This document shows, piece by piece, positions 1-9,067 of a stretch of 64,000 nt of DNA. Source of the DNA: UBA4416 sp964541155 (GTDB taxonomy: Bacteria > Bacteroidota > Bacteroidia > B-17B0 > Aurantibacillaceae); NCBI GenBank assembly GCA_964541155.1, contig CAZIPC010000001.1, positions 310,001 through 374,000 of the forward strand, in the 5' to 3' direction. Below the pieces are notes generated by a model that saw only the letters and a program-made list of their open reading frames with translations, had not been told where the DNA came from and ran no database searches. Position numbers and translations under genes: made by a program. Each line of letters opens with the position of its first letter. Position 1 is the stretch's first letter.

Positions 1-155
1 ATTTATGCACAAAAGAGGCTTTAAGAATAATGAGAGAAACAAAATGGAAACCTGGTAAAAAAAATGGAAAAATAATACGTTACCAAACAAAATATCCAAT
101 AGTTTTTAATTTAAAAAACATAACAAAAGATAACGCTACTAGCGAACAGAGATAA
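1..155 (+). CDS. C-terminal end of a TonB-like energy transducer (partial)
   Basis: An open frame runs in from the window edge (first full codon at base 3) and stops at 153-155, giving about 50 residues. It contains ALRIMRETKWKPGKKNGK followed by a short P-I-V-F-N-L strand. This matches the end of the TonB C-terminal domain, where a W-K-P-G-x-x-x-G-K turn leads into the last beta strand. TonB proteins carry proton-motive energy from the inner membrane to outer-membrane receptors. The membrane anchor and proline-rich spacer would lie before the window. The hutH start follows 13 bases later, so the two may share a transcript. The family call is good for such a short piece, but its specific partner is unknown. 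Confidence 0.7.
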   Translation, partial: LCTKEALRIMRETKWKPGKKNGKIIRYQTKYPIVFNLKNITKDNATSEQR

Positions 156-168
156 CTAAATTAAACTT

Positions 169-1656
169 ATGAAATATATAATCGACACCACTAAAAAAAT
201 TTCTCTAGCAGATATTAATCATATCATAGAATCAAATTCCACATTATCTTTATCTGACTATACAAAACAAAATATTATTAACTGTCGAGCTTATTTAGAT
301 AAAAAAATGGCTTCTCAAAAAGAACCTATTTATGGTATTAATACCGGATTTGGTTCTTTATGTAATGTGATAATACCTGATAATAAACTGGAGCAATTAC
401 AAACAAACTTAGTCATGTCTCATGCCTGCGGTATGGGTCAAGAAGTACCTATGGAAATTGTTCGATTAATGTTATTACTAAAAATCCAATCATTATCATA
501 CGGAAAAAGTGCGGTACAATTACAAACAGTAGAACGATTAATAGATTTATATAATCATAAAATATATCCAATTGTTTATGAACAAGGATCTTTAGGGGCA
601 TCAGGCGATTTATCTCCATTAGCTCATTTATCATTACCTTTATTAGGAATGGGAGAGGTTAATTATCAAGGAAATAAATACCCTGCTTCTGTTATTTTAA
701 ATCAATTAGGATTACAACCTATTAAACTTAAATCAAAAGAAGGCTTAGCATTATTAAACGGAACTCAATTTATGAGTGCTTATGGAGTATGGTGCATAAT
801 AAAATCAAACAAACTTAACAAATTAGCTGATTTAGTAGCTTCAATTTCTTTAGATGGATTTGATGGAAGAATAGAACCTTTTAAAGATAATATACACATT
901 ATAAGACCTCATAAAGGCCAATTACAAACAGCTCAAGCAATTCGAGAAATCTTAAATGGAAGTGAAATTTTATCTCAAAAAAAACAACATGTTCAAGATC
1001 CATATTCATTCAGATGCATCCCTCAAGTACATGGTGCCACAAAAGACGCAACAGTTTATGTAGAATCTGTATTTGAAACAGAAATTAATTCTGTAACAGA
1101 TAATCCTACAGTTTTTCCTGAAGATGATGAAATTATAAGTGGAGGCAATTTTCATGGTCAACCTCTGGCTATTTCTTTAGATTTTTTATCAATAGCTATG
1201 GCTGAGTTAGGAAGCATATCAGAAAGACGAGTTTATCAATTAATATCAGGTACCCGTAACTTACCTCCATTTTTAGTTGCTAAACCAGGATTAAATTCAG
1301 GATTTATGATTCCTCAATACACTGCAGCTAGTATCGCTAGTCAAAATAAACAATTATGTTCGCCTGCCAGTGTAGATAGTATTGTTTCAAGCAACGGACA
1401 AGAAGATCACGTTAGTATGGGAGCTAATTCAGCTACAAAAGCATATAAGGTCATTGAAAATGTAGAAAAAATACTAGCTATCGAATTACTAAACGCCTCT
1501 CAAGCTATTGAATTTAGAAGACCTTTAAAATCATCTAAAAAAATAGAAAATGTATTAAGTGATTTTAGAAAATTAATTCCTTTTATAAATGATGATAAAA
1601 TAATGTACCAAGAACTAGAAGCAACACTTCAATTCTTGAAAAACATGAACATTTAA
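169..1656 (+). CDS. hutH: Histidine ammonia-lyase
   Basis: The enzyme removes ammonia from L-histidine to give urocanate, the first step of histidine breakdown, in the cytoplasm. At 495 residues it is the usual family length. The A144-S145-G146 triad sits in GSLGASGDLSPLAH and would cyclise to the MIO electrophile. The YGINTGFG motif with the catalytic Tyr is at 55-62, and the GGNFHG and QEDHVSMG segments are present in the second half. The ATG start places the first conserved block at its normal distance. It leads a close run with the NTR-like protein (5-base gap) and pyrophosphatase. hutU and hutI are not in the window, and an arginase-family hutG-like gene lies about 24 kb away. Confidence 0.96.
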   Translation: MKYIIDTTKKISLADINHIIESNSTLSLSDYTKQNIINCRAYLDKKMASQKEPIYGINTGFGSLCNVIIPDNKLEQLQTNLVMSHACGMGQEVPMEIVRLMLLLKIQSLSYGKSAVQLQTVERLIDLYNHKIYPIVYEQGSLGASGDLSPLAHLSLPLLGMGEVNYQGNKYPASVILNQLGLQPIKLKSKEGLALLNGTQFMSAYGVWCIIKSNKLNKLADLVASISLDGFDGRIEPFKDNIHIIRPHKGQLQTAQAIREILNGSEILSQKKQHVQDPYSFRCIPQVHGATKDATVYVESVFETEINSVTDNPTVFPEDDEIISGGNFHGQPLAISLDFLSIAMAELGSISERRVYQLISGTRNLPPFLVAKPGLNSGFMIPQYTAASIASQNKQLCSPASVDSIVSSNGQEDHVSMGANSATKAYKVIENVEKILAIELLNASQAIEFRRPLKSSKKIENVLSDFRKLIPFINDDKIMYQELEATLQFLKNMNI

Positions 1657-1661
1657 ATACA

Positions 1662-2243
1662 ATGAAAAAACTTTTTATTTTAGTTATAATTTGTCTTTCT
1701 TACAATTTAGCATCTGCTTGTCAATGCCCTTTAACAACCTTAAATGATAAAGAATTAGCTAAGTATGAGATTATTTTTAAAGGCTCTATTCAATCTATAA
1801 GAGTAAATAATTCAACCACTGAAGCGGTATTTCATGTATCAGAATTATATAAAGGACTTATAGCAGATGATTTTAAAATTATTTTTAATAACGATGATGA
1901 GTGTAAAGTTGATATAAGGATTGGAGATGAATGGATCATCTATTCAAATTATTTTCAGGTTGACAAAGCTAAATTAGATTATTGCAGCAGAAGTAGACGA
2001 TACATCAAAAACATAAATGAAGATTTTTATGCAGAAACTACTGGTATTTCATACGATCAAGAAATTCGTTTTTTACAAAATACCCTTGGTTTACATAAAC
2101 CCCTAAAAAATAATCCTAATAAAGTAGAAAACAGAAACATCATACCAAATACAAATCAACTCATTGTTTATCTATTAATATCTATAGTAGGAATTATATT
2201 TTTTTATTTAGTCGTTAATAAATTATTTAAAAAATACAACTAA
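1662..2243 (+). CDS. TIMP/NTR-like secreted protein with a C-terminal membrane anchor
   Basis: This 193-residue protein has a signal peptide (about 1-19) followed at once by C20-Q-C22. The body has an F-K-G-S-I stretch, an F-H-V-x-E-L-Y-K-G stretch, a middle Cys in D-E-C-K-V, a G-D-E-W-I-I-Y stretch and a Y-C-S-R-S-R-R-Y stretch. That order matches bacterial relatives of the netrin/TIMP fold, where a Cys-x-Cys directly after signal cleavage is typical. A hydrophobic helix at about 166-186, followed by lysines, should anchor the C-terminus in a membrane. The ligand is unknown. The bases before C20 (A-S-A) make a poor lipobox, so normal signal cleavage is more likely than lipidation. It sits between hutH and ppa with gaps of 4-5 bases. 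Confidence 0.65.
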   Translation: MKKLFILVIICLSYNLASACQCPLTTLNDKELAKYEIIFKGSIQSIRVNNSTTEAVFHVSELYKGLIADDFKIIFNNDDECKVDIRIGDEWIIYSNYFQVDKAKLDYCSRSRRYIKNINEDFYAETTGISYDQEIRFLQNTLGLHKPLKNNPNKVENRNIIPNTNQLIVYLLISIVGIIFFYLVVNKLFKKYN

Positions 2244-2247
2244 TCAA

Positions 2248-2883
2248 ATGAAAGTCCAAATACACAAAGCACATCCTTGGCATGGAATATCTATTGGAAA
2301 TAAATGCCCAGAAATTATAACTTCTTTTATAGAAATGGTACCTGCCGATTTAGTTAAATATGAAATTGATAAAGAATCAGGATATAGAAAAGTAGATCGA
2401 CCACAAAAATTTTCTAATATTATACCAGCTTTATATGGCTTTATTCCTCAAACATATTGTGGAGAATTAATAGCAGAAAGAGCAAATCAACGTACAAATC
2501 GAAATGATATTGTAGGAGATGGTGACCCATTGGATATTTGTGTACTAACTGAAAGAAACATAACAAGTGGTGATATTATTGTTGAAGCCATACCTATTGG
2601 AGGATTTAGAATGATTGATAAAAATGAGGCTGATGATAAAATAATTGCGGTAATGGCTAAAGATGAAATATATAGTAAATGGAAAGATATTTTAGATTGT
2701 CCGGAACCCTTAATTAATAGACTTAGACATTATTTTTTAACTTACAAAAACATTCCTGGCGAATCTGCTGCTATTGTTGAAATAACAGAAACATATGGAA
2801 GAGAAGAGGCGCATGAAGTTATTAAACGAAGTATAAAAGATTATAATAAATCATTTAAATCATTCATGGACTTAGGTATTTAA
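2248..2883 (+). CDS. ppa: Family I inorganic pyrophosphatase
   Basis: It hydrolyses pyrophosphate to two phosphates in the cytoplasm, pulling biosynthetic reactions forward. At 211 residues it is somewhat longer than the roughly 175-residue E. coli enzyme. The metal-binding signature D91-G-D-P-L-D96 is intact. So are K-Y-E-I-D at 37-41, the Y-G-F-I-P stretch at 63-67 and a late K-W-K-D block. The start lies 4 bases after the stop of the NTR-like gene, with no room for a separate promoter, so it is the last gene of the run that begins upstream. A strong terminator follows within about 10 bases. Confidence 0.93.
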   Translation: MKVQIHKAHPWHGISIGNKCPEIITSFIEMVPADLVKYEIDKESGYRKVDRPQKFSNIIPALYGFIPQTYCGELIAERANQRTNRNDIVGDGDPLDICVLTERNITSGDIIVEAIPIGGFRMIDKNEADDKIIAVMAKDEIYSKWKDILDCPEPLINRLRHYFLTYKNIPGESAAIVEITETYGREEAHEVIKRSIKDYNKSFKSFMDLGI

Positions 2884-2893
2884 AATAAAAAAA

Positions 2894-2920
2894 GGCAGCT
2901 ATTAATAGCTGCCTTTTTTT
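2894..2920. terminator. Bidirectional terminator between ppa and the large T9SS protein
   Basis: GGCAGCTATTAATAGCTGCC is a self-complementary 20-mer at 2894-2913. It is followed by seven T on the plus strand and preceded by an A-run that serves as the U-tract for minus-strand transcripts. It lies between two convergent genes and can end both. Confidence 0.88.
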
Positions 2921-5900
2921 ATCTAAATATTAAAACATAACCAGGTATTTTATACTCTTTATTTTTTTTATCAATCGCTTTTATAATATAATAATAAGTA
3001 GAGTCGGGGCATTTTTCTCCATTATGAGTGCCATTCCAAGAAGTACTTAATACATCCCAGCTAAAAAGTAATTGTCCCCATCTATTATAGATAGATCCCT
3101 CTGCCGATTTAACACCCGTACATTTTATATGAAATAAATCATTTGCGCCATCATCATTTGGAGTAAATACATTAGGAATTTCTATCGAAAATCCATCTTC
3201 TACAACAATAATTTTTTTAGCTGAATCAATACATAAACCTGTTTGAGCTATTAATAAAACTGTATATGTACCAGATGTGTTAAATACAGTACTCGGATTT
3301 ATTAAGATAGAATTACTACCATTTCCAAAATCCCAAAAATAATTATTTGCTCCTGAGCTTAAATTTGTAAAATTTACTGATAAAGGCGTATCTCCAAACA
3401 TTGGGTCTGCTGTAAAATTTGCTGATAATGTGCCAGATACTACACTAATAGTTGCATTTGAAGAACAACCTGTTAGAGTATTTGTAACTGTTAAAGTATA
3501 TACACCTATAGAAGCCACACTAACACTTTGAGAATTAGGACTTGAAATAATACTTCCTAAATTTGGTCCTACCCAAGTATATGAAACAGAATTCGTAGAA
3601 GAACTTCCTGATAAAGTGATAGAGGAAGAATTACATGGTAATATCACTGAATTAGCTAAATTAATACTAGGCAATACATCATTGCTATAAACTGATAGTG
3701 TTTTTGTATTGACACATCCATTTAATGTGTTTGTAACATGAACTGTAAATATTCCTGAACCAAAAAGTATCGGATTACTTGTTGTTAAATTACTTACCGT
3801 TCCTGTAATAGGGGATTGCCATAAATAGCTAACATTTGGAGCAGCATTACTAGTAACAGATATGCTTGCTGTAGAATTTAAACACGTTGTTGTTGCTGAA
3901 TTTGAACTTAAATTTAAAGAAGGAACAATTGTATTTGTAGGAGTTGTCATTGTAGTTGTATATACACATCCTTGAGCATTCATTAATGAAAGACTATATG
4001 TTCCATATCCTTGAACAATAGTATTTTGAAAATGATTTGTTCCTGCCATTATTAAATTTCCATTAGGAGCAGTCCAAGTATAACTTTGTCCTGCTAAACT
4101 TGCATTGAGTGAAATTGTATTGGTTTGACAAGTTATACTTCCTGATGATATAATTGTTGAAACAGGGTTTGGATTTACATTAACAGAATAAGTGGCCGAA
4201 TTAGTACAACCATTCACAGAAGTTGCATTGATTGTATAATTAGTATTTATTGTTGGTGAAGCAATAACAATAGAACCTGTATTTAAGCTTAAAGATGTAC
4301 TCGGAAACCAAGTATATGTATTAGCTCCACTTACAGTTAAAGTACTTGTTAAACCTTTACAAATAGTAGAATTGCCCGTAGGTTGAATGATTGGTTTAGG
4401 ATAAACAGTAACACTACTAACTGCTGTGTTTGTGCAACCATCAACAGATGTTCCCGTAACAGTATAAGAAGTATTTCCTACAGGAACCGTTGTAAAAGAA
4501 GCAGATGAGTTTCCCGTACTCCAAGAATAAGTGGAAGCACCACTTGCTGTTATTAATACAGATTGTGTTGCACAAGTTCTAATTGGTGCTCCTGAATTTA
4601 TTAATAGAGTTGGGGTTGGATATAAATAAACTGTTTTTGTTAAGGTTTGTCTATATCCGCATACTCCTCCAACATAACACGTATAGGTTATTTGTGTACC
4701 TGGCGCTACTGAAATAGTTTGAGTATGTTGTCCAGTTGGAGCCCAAGTGTATCCTGTTGCTCCACTTGGTGCCGTTAATATTGTTGTTTGATCTTTACAT
4801 ATAGTTCCGGGTATTGCTGTGATAGCAGGAAACGAAACTCCATTAATGGCTTGAATAGTATAATTACAAATATCTCCACTCCAACCATCAACCATTACAT
4901 AATAATCATTGCCTACAGTTAAATTATTGCTGGTTACTGTATAGGTACTAACACCTCCAACAAACGAGCCTAATACATTTTCTTTATAGTCTGAGACTGG
5001 AACAAATCCACAACATGCCGAAGATGCTGAAAAAATTTGCATTTGAACACCTCTAGAAGTTCCAGGTGTTGCAGTAATTGAATTAATACCAACACCCCAA
5101 CAATTAGATACAGTTACTCTTAATGAAACAGTTGGACTAGCAGCTGTAAATCTCACCCATGAATTATTATCTATATACACATCATTTATTGCTGAACCTA
5201 CTCCCCATGAGCCACCTGCACCAAATGGACCATTAGGATTTGCTCCAACACTGTAAGTATATAATGGCGCTGGCCCTTCTCCATTTCCTCTCATGTTACA
5301 GGGATGGTCTCTTGTATAAGCTGGGCTAGTAGTAGCAGAATATCCGTTAATGTCACATATATATAATGCATTTGAACATAAATCATTAGTGGGTGATTGA
5401 ACACAAAAACCAAAATTACCTTGTAGCGATCCATATCCCCAATACCTTAAATAAACTACTTCTCCTGGTATTAAACCTGTAGCTTTTACAAATGGTTGCA
5501 AATCATTATATCCGCCAGGATAATTATAATCATCAGAACAAGTATAGCTTGTTAATGAACTACAACTTCCTCTATAAATAGCCATAGCTCCATCTTGTAT
5601 CCATCCAGTAGAAGTTTGATTTGGAATTGGAGATATAAATAAATTTCCACTTGCGGGTACTGTTATTTTAAACCATACATCGCCCGAAACTGAACTATAA
5701 CCACCAGAAGATGGAGTACCATACGTATTGGTGGAATTATTATAGTTTTCACACGTTGATGGTGGCATACCAGGCACAGCAGAAGCAGTAGCTCCAACGT
5801 TAGAAAATGTAAAATTATTACAATCAGCAGTAACATTAGGTATCTGAATAGCATTACAAGGCTCATCATTTGGTTGAGTGCCTGGTGTAACACTTCCACC

Positions 5901-6716
5901 AGATACACAAACACTAAATGTACTACCTGATGAAGAATAATAATCATATACTCTAAATAAATAACTTACTCCTGGTGTTAAACCAGATGCTGTTAATATT
6001 TCTGTTCCTCCAGAAAATGTATTATCTACACAATTTACTGATGTTAGTGCATTACAAGAACCACTAAATAATTCAATAACAGCATCCATTGATGCGGAAC
6101 CAGAAACTTGTATAGTTTGTGTATAATTAGTAGCCGTAAATAAATACCATACATCATCATTTGCAGTACCAGTACATCCTATTAAAGATTGTGTAGCTCC
6201 ATATGTAGTACCCGTTGTATTTAAACATGATGTTCCTACAGGAATAGTAATGGCATTATTACATAAATTATTTATTGGAGCTGGCGGAGGATTATTTAAA
6301 CAAATAGTAAACGTATTAGAGCCAGAACCAACTCCATAATGATATGTTCTCACAAAATAAGTAGTTCCTACGTTTAAATTTGATGCTACAAATGACTCAG
6401 TTTGCCCACTAAATGTATTATCTACACAATTTAATGAAACTAATACCGAACATGTGCCTGAAAATAATTGTAAAACAGCATCATAATTAGCAGAGCCAGT
6501 AACTGTTATTGAATGACTAGTATTTGTTGCTACAAACTTATACCAAACATCATCATCAGCATTACCAACGCATCCTGAAATATTTTGTGTTAATCCTGAA
6601 TTACCAACTACACATAAACCATTAGTTAAACTAACAGCGTTTGAGCAGTTTTCTCCTTGTGAAAAAACTTTATAAAAAGAAATTAAAAATAAAAATATAA
6701 ATAGTTTGTTATGCAT
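2919..6716 (-). CDS. Large secreted protein with PKD domain and type B T9SS sorting domain (CHU_C)
   Basis: About 1265 residues from the ATG at 6714-6716; an open TTG frame extends 6 codons further but would spoil the signal peptide. The N-terminus is a signal peptide ending in V-F-S-Q. Two repeats of about 120 residues follow, each with a DDVWY(K/L)F motif, a G-S-A-x-x-D-A-V-x-x-L-F-S-G core and C-V-D-N-T-F-S-G, and then a third, diverged copy. The middle is a string of Ig-like repeats of about 80 residues, each with a T-Y-x-W core. A PKD domain with Y-F-W-D-F-G-N-G comes next. The last 90 residues begin IPNVFTPNDDGANDLF and form the gliding-motility-associated C-terminal domain that sends cargo through T9SS. 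A surface or secreted adhesin-like role is inferred; no catalytic motif is seen. Confidence 0.9.
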   Translation of the reverse strand: MHNKLFIFLFLISFYKVFSQGENCSNAVSLTNGLCVVGNSGLTQNISGCVGNADDDVWYKFVATNTSHSITVTGSANYDAVLQLFSGTCSVLVSLNCVDNTFSGQTESFVASNLNVGTTYFVRTYHYGVGSGSNTFTICLNNPPPAPINNLCNNAITIPVGTSCLNTTGTTYGATQSLIGCTGTANDDVWYLFTATNYTQTIQVSGSASMDAVIELFSGSCNALTSVNCVDNTFSGGTEILTASGLTPGVSYLFRVYDYYSSSGSTFSVCVSGGSVTPGTQPNDEPCNAIQIPNVTADCNNFTFSNVGATASAVPGMPPSTCENYNNSTNTYGTPSSGGYSSVSGDVWFKITVPASGNLFISPIPNQTSTGWIQDGAMAIYRGSCSSLTSYTCSDDYNYPGGYNDLQPFVKATGLIPGEVVYLRYWGYGSLQGNFGFCVQSPTNDLCSNALYICDINGYSATTSPAYTRDHPCNMRGNGEGPAPLYTYSVGANPNGPFGAGGSWGVGSAINDVYIDNNSWVRFTAASPTVSLRVTVSNCWGVGINSITATPGTSRGVQMQIFSASSACCGFVPVSDYKENVLGSFVGGVSTYTVTSNNLTVGNDYYVMVDGWSGDICNYTIQAINGVSFPAITAIPGTICKDQTTILTAPSGATGYTWAPTGQHTQTISVAPGTQITYTCYVGGVCGYRQTLTKTVYLYPTPTLLINSGAPIRTCATQSVLITASGASTYSWSTGNSSASFTTVPVGNTSYTVTGTSVDGCTNTAVSSVTVYPKPIIQPTGNSTICKGLTSTLTVSGANTYTWFPSTSLSLNTGSIVIASPTINTNYTINATSVNGCTNSATYSVNVNPNPVSTIISSGSITCQTNTISLNASLAGQSYTWTAPNGNLIMAGTNHFQNTIVQGYGTYSLSLMNAQGCVYTTTMTTPTNTIVPSLNLSSNSATTTCLNSTASISVTSNAAPNVSYLWQSPITGTVSNLTTSNPILFGSGIFTVHVTNTLNGCVNTKTLSVYSNDVLPSINLANSVILPCNSSSITLSGSSSTNSVSYTWVGPNLGSIISSPNSQSVSVASIGVYTLTVTNTLTGCSSNATISVVSGTLSANFTADPMFGDTPLSVNFTNLSSGANNYFWDFGNGSNSILINPSTVFNTSGTYTVLLIAQTGLCIDSAKKIIVVEDGFSIEIPNVFTPNDDGANDLFHIKCTGVKSAEGSIYNRWGQLLFSWDVLSTSWNGTHNGEKCPDSTYYYIIKAIDKKNKEYKIPGYVLIFR

Positions 6717-6739
6717 AATAAATGTGTTTATCAAAAAAG

Positions 6740-7108
6740 TTATTTTAAATCGTTTTTACGAATAGAATATGAATTTGGAATCAAACCATTTTGTAAAATG
6801 ATTTGTTTTATTGAAGTAGGGCTAAAGCCTACATATGTCTCATGAAGATTGTTCTGTTCCTTAACCACTAAGGATATTAAGCCCGTTTGTTTTTCCGCCT
6901 TATACTTAATTTTAGCTTCAACTACAAATTCAATTTTTAATAATGATAATTCAAGCAAATCAATCTTATCTTGATTAATATTTCCTTCGAAAGTGTATTG
7001 ATGAATTATTAAAAACTCATTAGAGTTTTCATTATTTTCTTGCGAAAAAGTTCTATTACATATAATGGTAAATAGAACTATACTGAAATAGAATAGTTTT
7101 TTTTTCAT
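6740..7108 (-). CDS. Small secreted protein of unknown function beside T9SS cargo
   Basis: I chose the ATG at 7106-7108, giving 122 residues. It begins M-K-K-K-L-F-Y-F and forms a proper signal peptide ending in T-F-S-Q. The longer frame from 7144 would start upstream of a TAnnTTTG element at 7131-7138, which argues against it. The mature part is about 100 residues with alternating beta and alpha character, including LLELSLLKIEFVVEAKIKYK. Its layout recalls small ferredoxin-like or heavy-metal-associated folds, but no C-x-x-C is present. It ends 23 bases before the start of the large type B T9SS protein and is very likely co-transcribed with it, so a role in that protein's secretion or assembly is possible but only inferred. 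Confidence 0.7.
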   Translation of the reverse strand: MKKKLFYFSIVLFTIICNRTFSQENNENSNEFLIIHQYTFEGNINQDKIDLLELSLLKIEFVVEAKIKYKAEKQTGLISLVVKEQNNLHETYVGFSPTSIKQIILQNGLIPNSYSIRKNDLK

Positions 7109-7130
7109 TTGGTTTAAACTGCGTTTAAAA

Positions 7131-7138
7131 CAAAAATA
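7131..7138 (-). promoter_or_regulatory. -7 promoter element for the secreted protein/T9SS cargo pair
   Basis: Reading the minus strand, TATTTTTG fits the Bacteroidota -7 consensus TAnnTTTG and lies 22 bases before the ATG at 7108. I did not find a convincing -33 TTG. Confidence 0.5.
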
Positions 7139-7292
7139 TATCATTTATTTGATACATTTTGATTTTAGTAAATATTTTTTCATTAAATCATTTTAGTAAA
7201 AAAACGCTCAGTTCTATATGAAAAAAAATAAAAAATAATTAAATAATCATTTAATTATCAGGTATTTTAAGGGTTTTTAAGGTTATTAGGAA

Positions 7293-7326
7293 TTGTTTTT
7301 TTATAAAACATAATTAATTATATTTG
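7293..7326 (+). promoter_or_regulatory. Promoter of the SPOR/PorP pair
   Basis: TATATTTG at 7319-7326 matches TAnnTTTG. A TTG at 7293-7295 lies 23 bases upstream, near the upper end of the spacing seen for Bacteroidota -33 elements. The ATG at 7347 is 20 bases downstream. Confidence 0.55.
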
Positions 7327-7346
7327 TATATTAAAGATTTAATTTT

Positions 7347-8078
7347 ATGAAAAGATTCTTAACGATTTTTGCTATTGTTAGTTTTTCAAATGCGTTTGCA
7401 CAAATCACTATATCATCATTTTTTCCAGCAACTATTTCTTATGGTTCATCTGTAGATGCAGATATTAAACTATTTAAAAACAATTTAAATAGTTTTGCAA
7501 AATATCAATTAGACGTTCCTGTAGGCTTTACCATTTCATCTGTTGATTCGAAAGGTGGAAATTTCACTTTTGAAAACCAACGGGCTAAAATAGTTTGGGT
7601 AGCAATACCTTCTGATCCAGAACTTACAATTAAATTAAAAATTCAAGCTAGTTCAGACGCACCCAACCCAGCAGCATTTTCTCAAAAATTTTATTACCTA
7701 GAAAATAATGAAAAAAAAGAAGTAGAGGTAGTTCCTGTAAAAATATCTCTTGTTGAAGGTGGATTAGCTAATGTCTCAAATACTGATAATAAAATAAAAG
7801 AAACGAATTCTTCAATTTCTGTTTCTAAACCTGCATCAAGTTTATCTGAAAGTGGAATGACATTTAAAATACAATTAGGTGCTTATGATGCTGTTCCCAG
7901 TAAAAGTAAATTTGCAGGAGTATCAAATTTAAAAATTGATAATATTAACGGTAAATATAAAGTTACTGCTGGTGATTTTAAAACTAGAGAAGAAGCCGTA
8001 AAATACAGAGATGAATTACAATTGAAGGGTTATTCTGGATTTATTATAAAATTTAAAGATGGTGTTCGTGTTAACTAA
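7347..8078 (+). CDS. Secreted SPOR-domain protein
   Basis: This 243-residue protein has a signal peptide of about 19 residues ending in A-F-A-Q. An all-beta domain resembling Ig-like repeat folds covers about 20-135, followed by a serine-rich linker. The C-terminal SPOR domain (about 170-243) has F-K-I-Q-L-G-A-Y, Y-K-V-T-A-G-D-F and T-R-E-E-A elements, the usual SPOR strand-strand-helix order. SPOR domains bind denuded peptidoglycan glycan strands, so a periplasmic cell-wall-associated role is likely. Its last 20 bases overlap the start of the PorP/SprF gene, suggesting translational coupling and a shared role in the T9SS-related envelope. Confidence 0.82.
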   Translation: MKRFLTIFAIVSFSNAFAQITISSFFPATISYGSSVDADIKLFKNNLNSFAKYQLDVPVGFTISSVDSKGGNFTFENQRAKIVWVAIPSDPELTIKLKIQASSDAPNPAAFSQKFYYLENNEKKEVEVVPVKISLVEGGLANVSNTDNKIKETNSSISVSKPASSLSESGMTFKIQLGAYDAVPSKSKFAGVSNLKIDNINGKYKVTAGDFKTREEAVKYRDELQLKGYSGFIIKFKDGVRVN

Positions 8079-9039
8079 AAGAATTAATAAAAAAACGCTC
8101 ATAATCTTTCTTTCATTTATTACTTGTCGTTTTTATTCACAACAATATCCTTGGTGGTCGCAATATCAAGCAAACCCTATGGTTTATAATCCAGCTTTTT
8201 GTGGCACAAAAAGGCTTGTTGATGCTCGATTAAATTATCGTAACCAATGGATGGGATATGAAGGTGCTCCAAAAACCTACGCTCTATCATTACATTCTCG
8301 TTTTTGGAAGGGCAGGTTAGGAGTAGGCGGATTTATGTTTAAAGATGAAATTGGTCCGTTTAAAAAAATGACAAGTAGCTTAACAAGTGCTTATCATTTA
8401 AAATTTCCAGATTCTGAACTTTCTTTTGGTTTTCAATTAAACTATATGAAACAACGTTTTATAGGTACCGACATTACATTACGAAATCAACAGGATAAGG
8501 CAATCAATCAATACACAACAGATGAAGCAGGAGTTTTTGATAGTAACTTTGGTATTTTATATTACAATGATAGATTTCACTTAGGAATATCTGCCATTAA
8601 TATTGCTGAAAATAGTTTCGAATATTATAAGAAGGATACCGTAAAAAAAGGATCTTACAGAAATGCTCCTCATTACACCATTTCTGCAGGCTTTAATTGG
8701 TCTGATAATCCAGATTTCACATTTGAAAATTCAATTTTAGCAATTTATGTTCCTGGAGTTCCCTTATCTTTTGATTACTCTTTAAGATTACACATGAAAC
8801 AGCAACTAATAGCTGGATTAAGTTTTAGATTAAATGATGCTATTGCTCTTCAACTAGGATATACTATAAAAGACAATATTCAGATTTCTTATTCATATGA
8901 TATTATAACATCTCCTTTAAGAAAATATCAAAGTGGCACACATGAATTAAATATTGTATTCTCGTCAAATTTAGGGACAGATAAAAAAAGAAGAGGCAAT
9001 AAACGCTTTATAAGACAAAAATATAGCTATATGCTATAA
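8059..9039 (+). CDS. PorP/SprF-family type IX secretion outer-membrane protein
   Basis: This 326-residue protein has a signal peptide of about 28 residues ending in F-Y-S-Q. The PorP/SprF hallmark follows: a QYQANPMVYNPAFCG block, then N-Y-R-N-Q-W-M-G-Y and repeated amphipathic strands ending in aromatic residues. Members are outer-membrane beta barrels that often pair with one T9SS cargo protein and help attach or export it. I kept the ATG at 8059, which overlaps the SPOR gene by 20 bases. The next ATG falls inside the conserved block, after the signal peptide. The type B cargo gene just upstream on the opposite strand (2919-6716) is the natural candidate partner, which is an inference from position. 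Confidence 0.9.
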   Translation: MVFVLTKRINKKTLIIFLSFITCRFYSQQYPWWSQYQANPMVYNPAFCGTKRLVDARLNYRNQWMGYEGAPKTYALSLHSRFWKGRLGVGGFMFKDEIGPFKKMTSSLTSAYHLKFPDSELSFGFQLNYMKQRFIGTDITLRNQQDKAINQYTTDEAGVFDSNFGILYYNDRFHLGISAINIAENSFEYYKKDTVKKGSYRNAPHYTISAGFNWSDNPDFTFENSILAIYVPGVPLSFDYSLRLHMKQQLIAGLSFRLNDAIALQLGYTIKDNIQISYSYDIITSPLRKYQSGTHELNIVFSSNLGTDKKRRGNKRFIRQKYSYML

Positions 9040-9067
9040 TTTAACTATTATTTATAGAACTTCATTA

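Noticed and set aside
5663..5947. Overlapping minus-strand frame inside the large T9SS gene
   Set aside because: Shadow of the Thr/Ser-rich coding sequence in another frame, with no signal or domain.
6717..6734. Longer TTG start for the large T9SS protein
   Set aside because: It adds six residues before a clean signal peptide that already begins with ATG at 6716.
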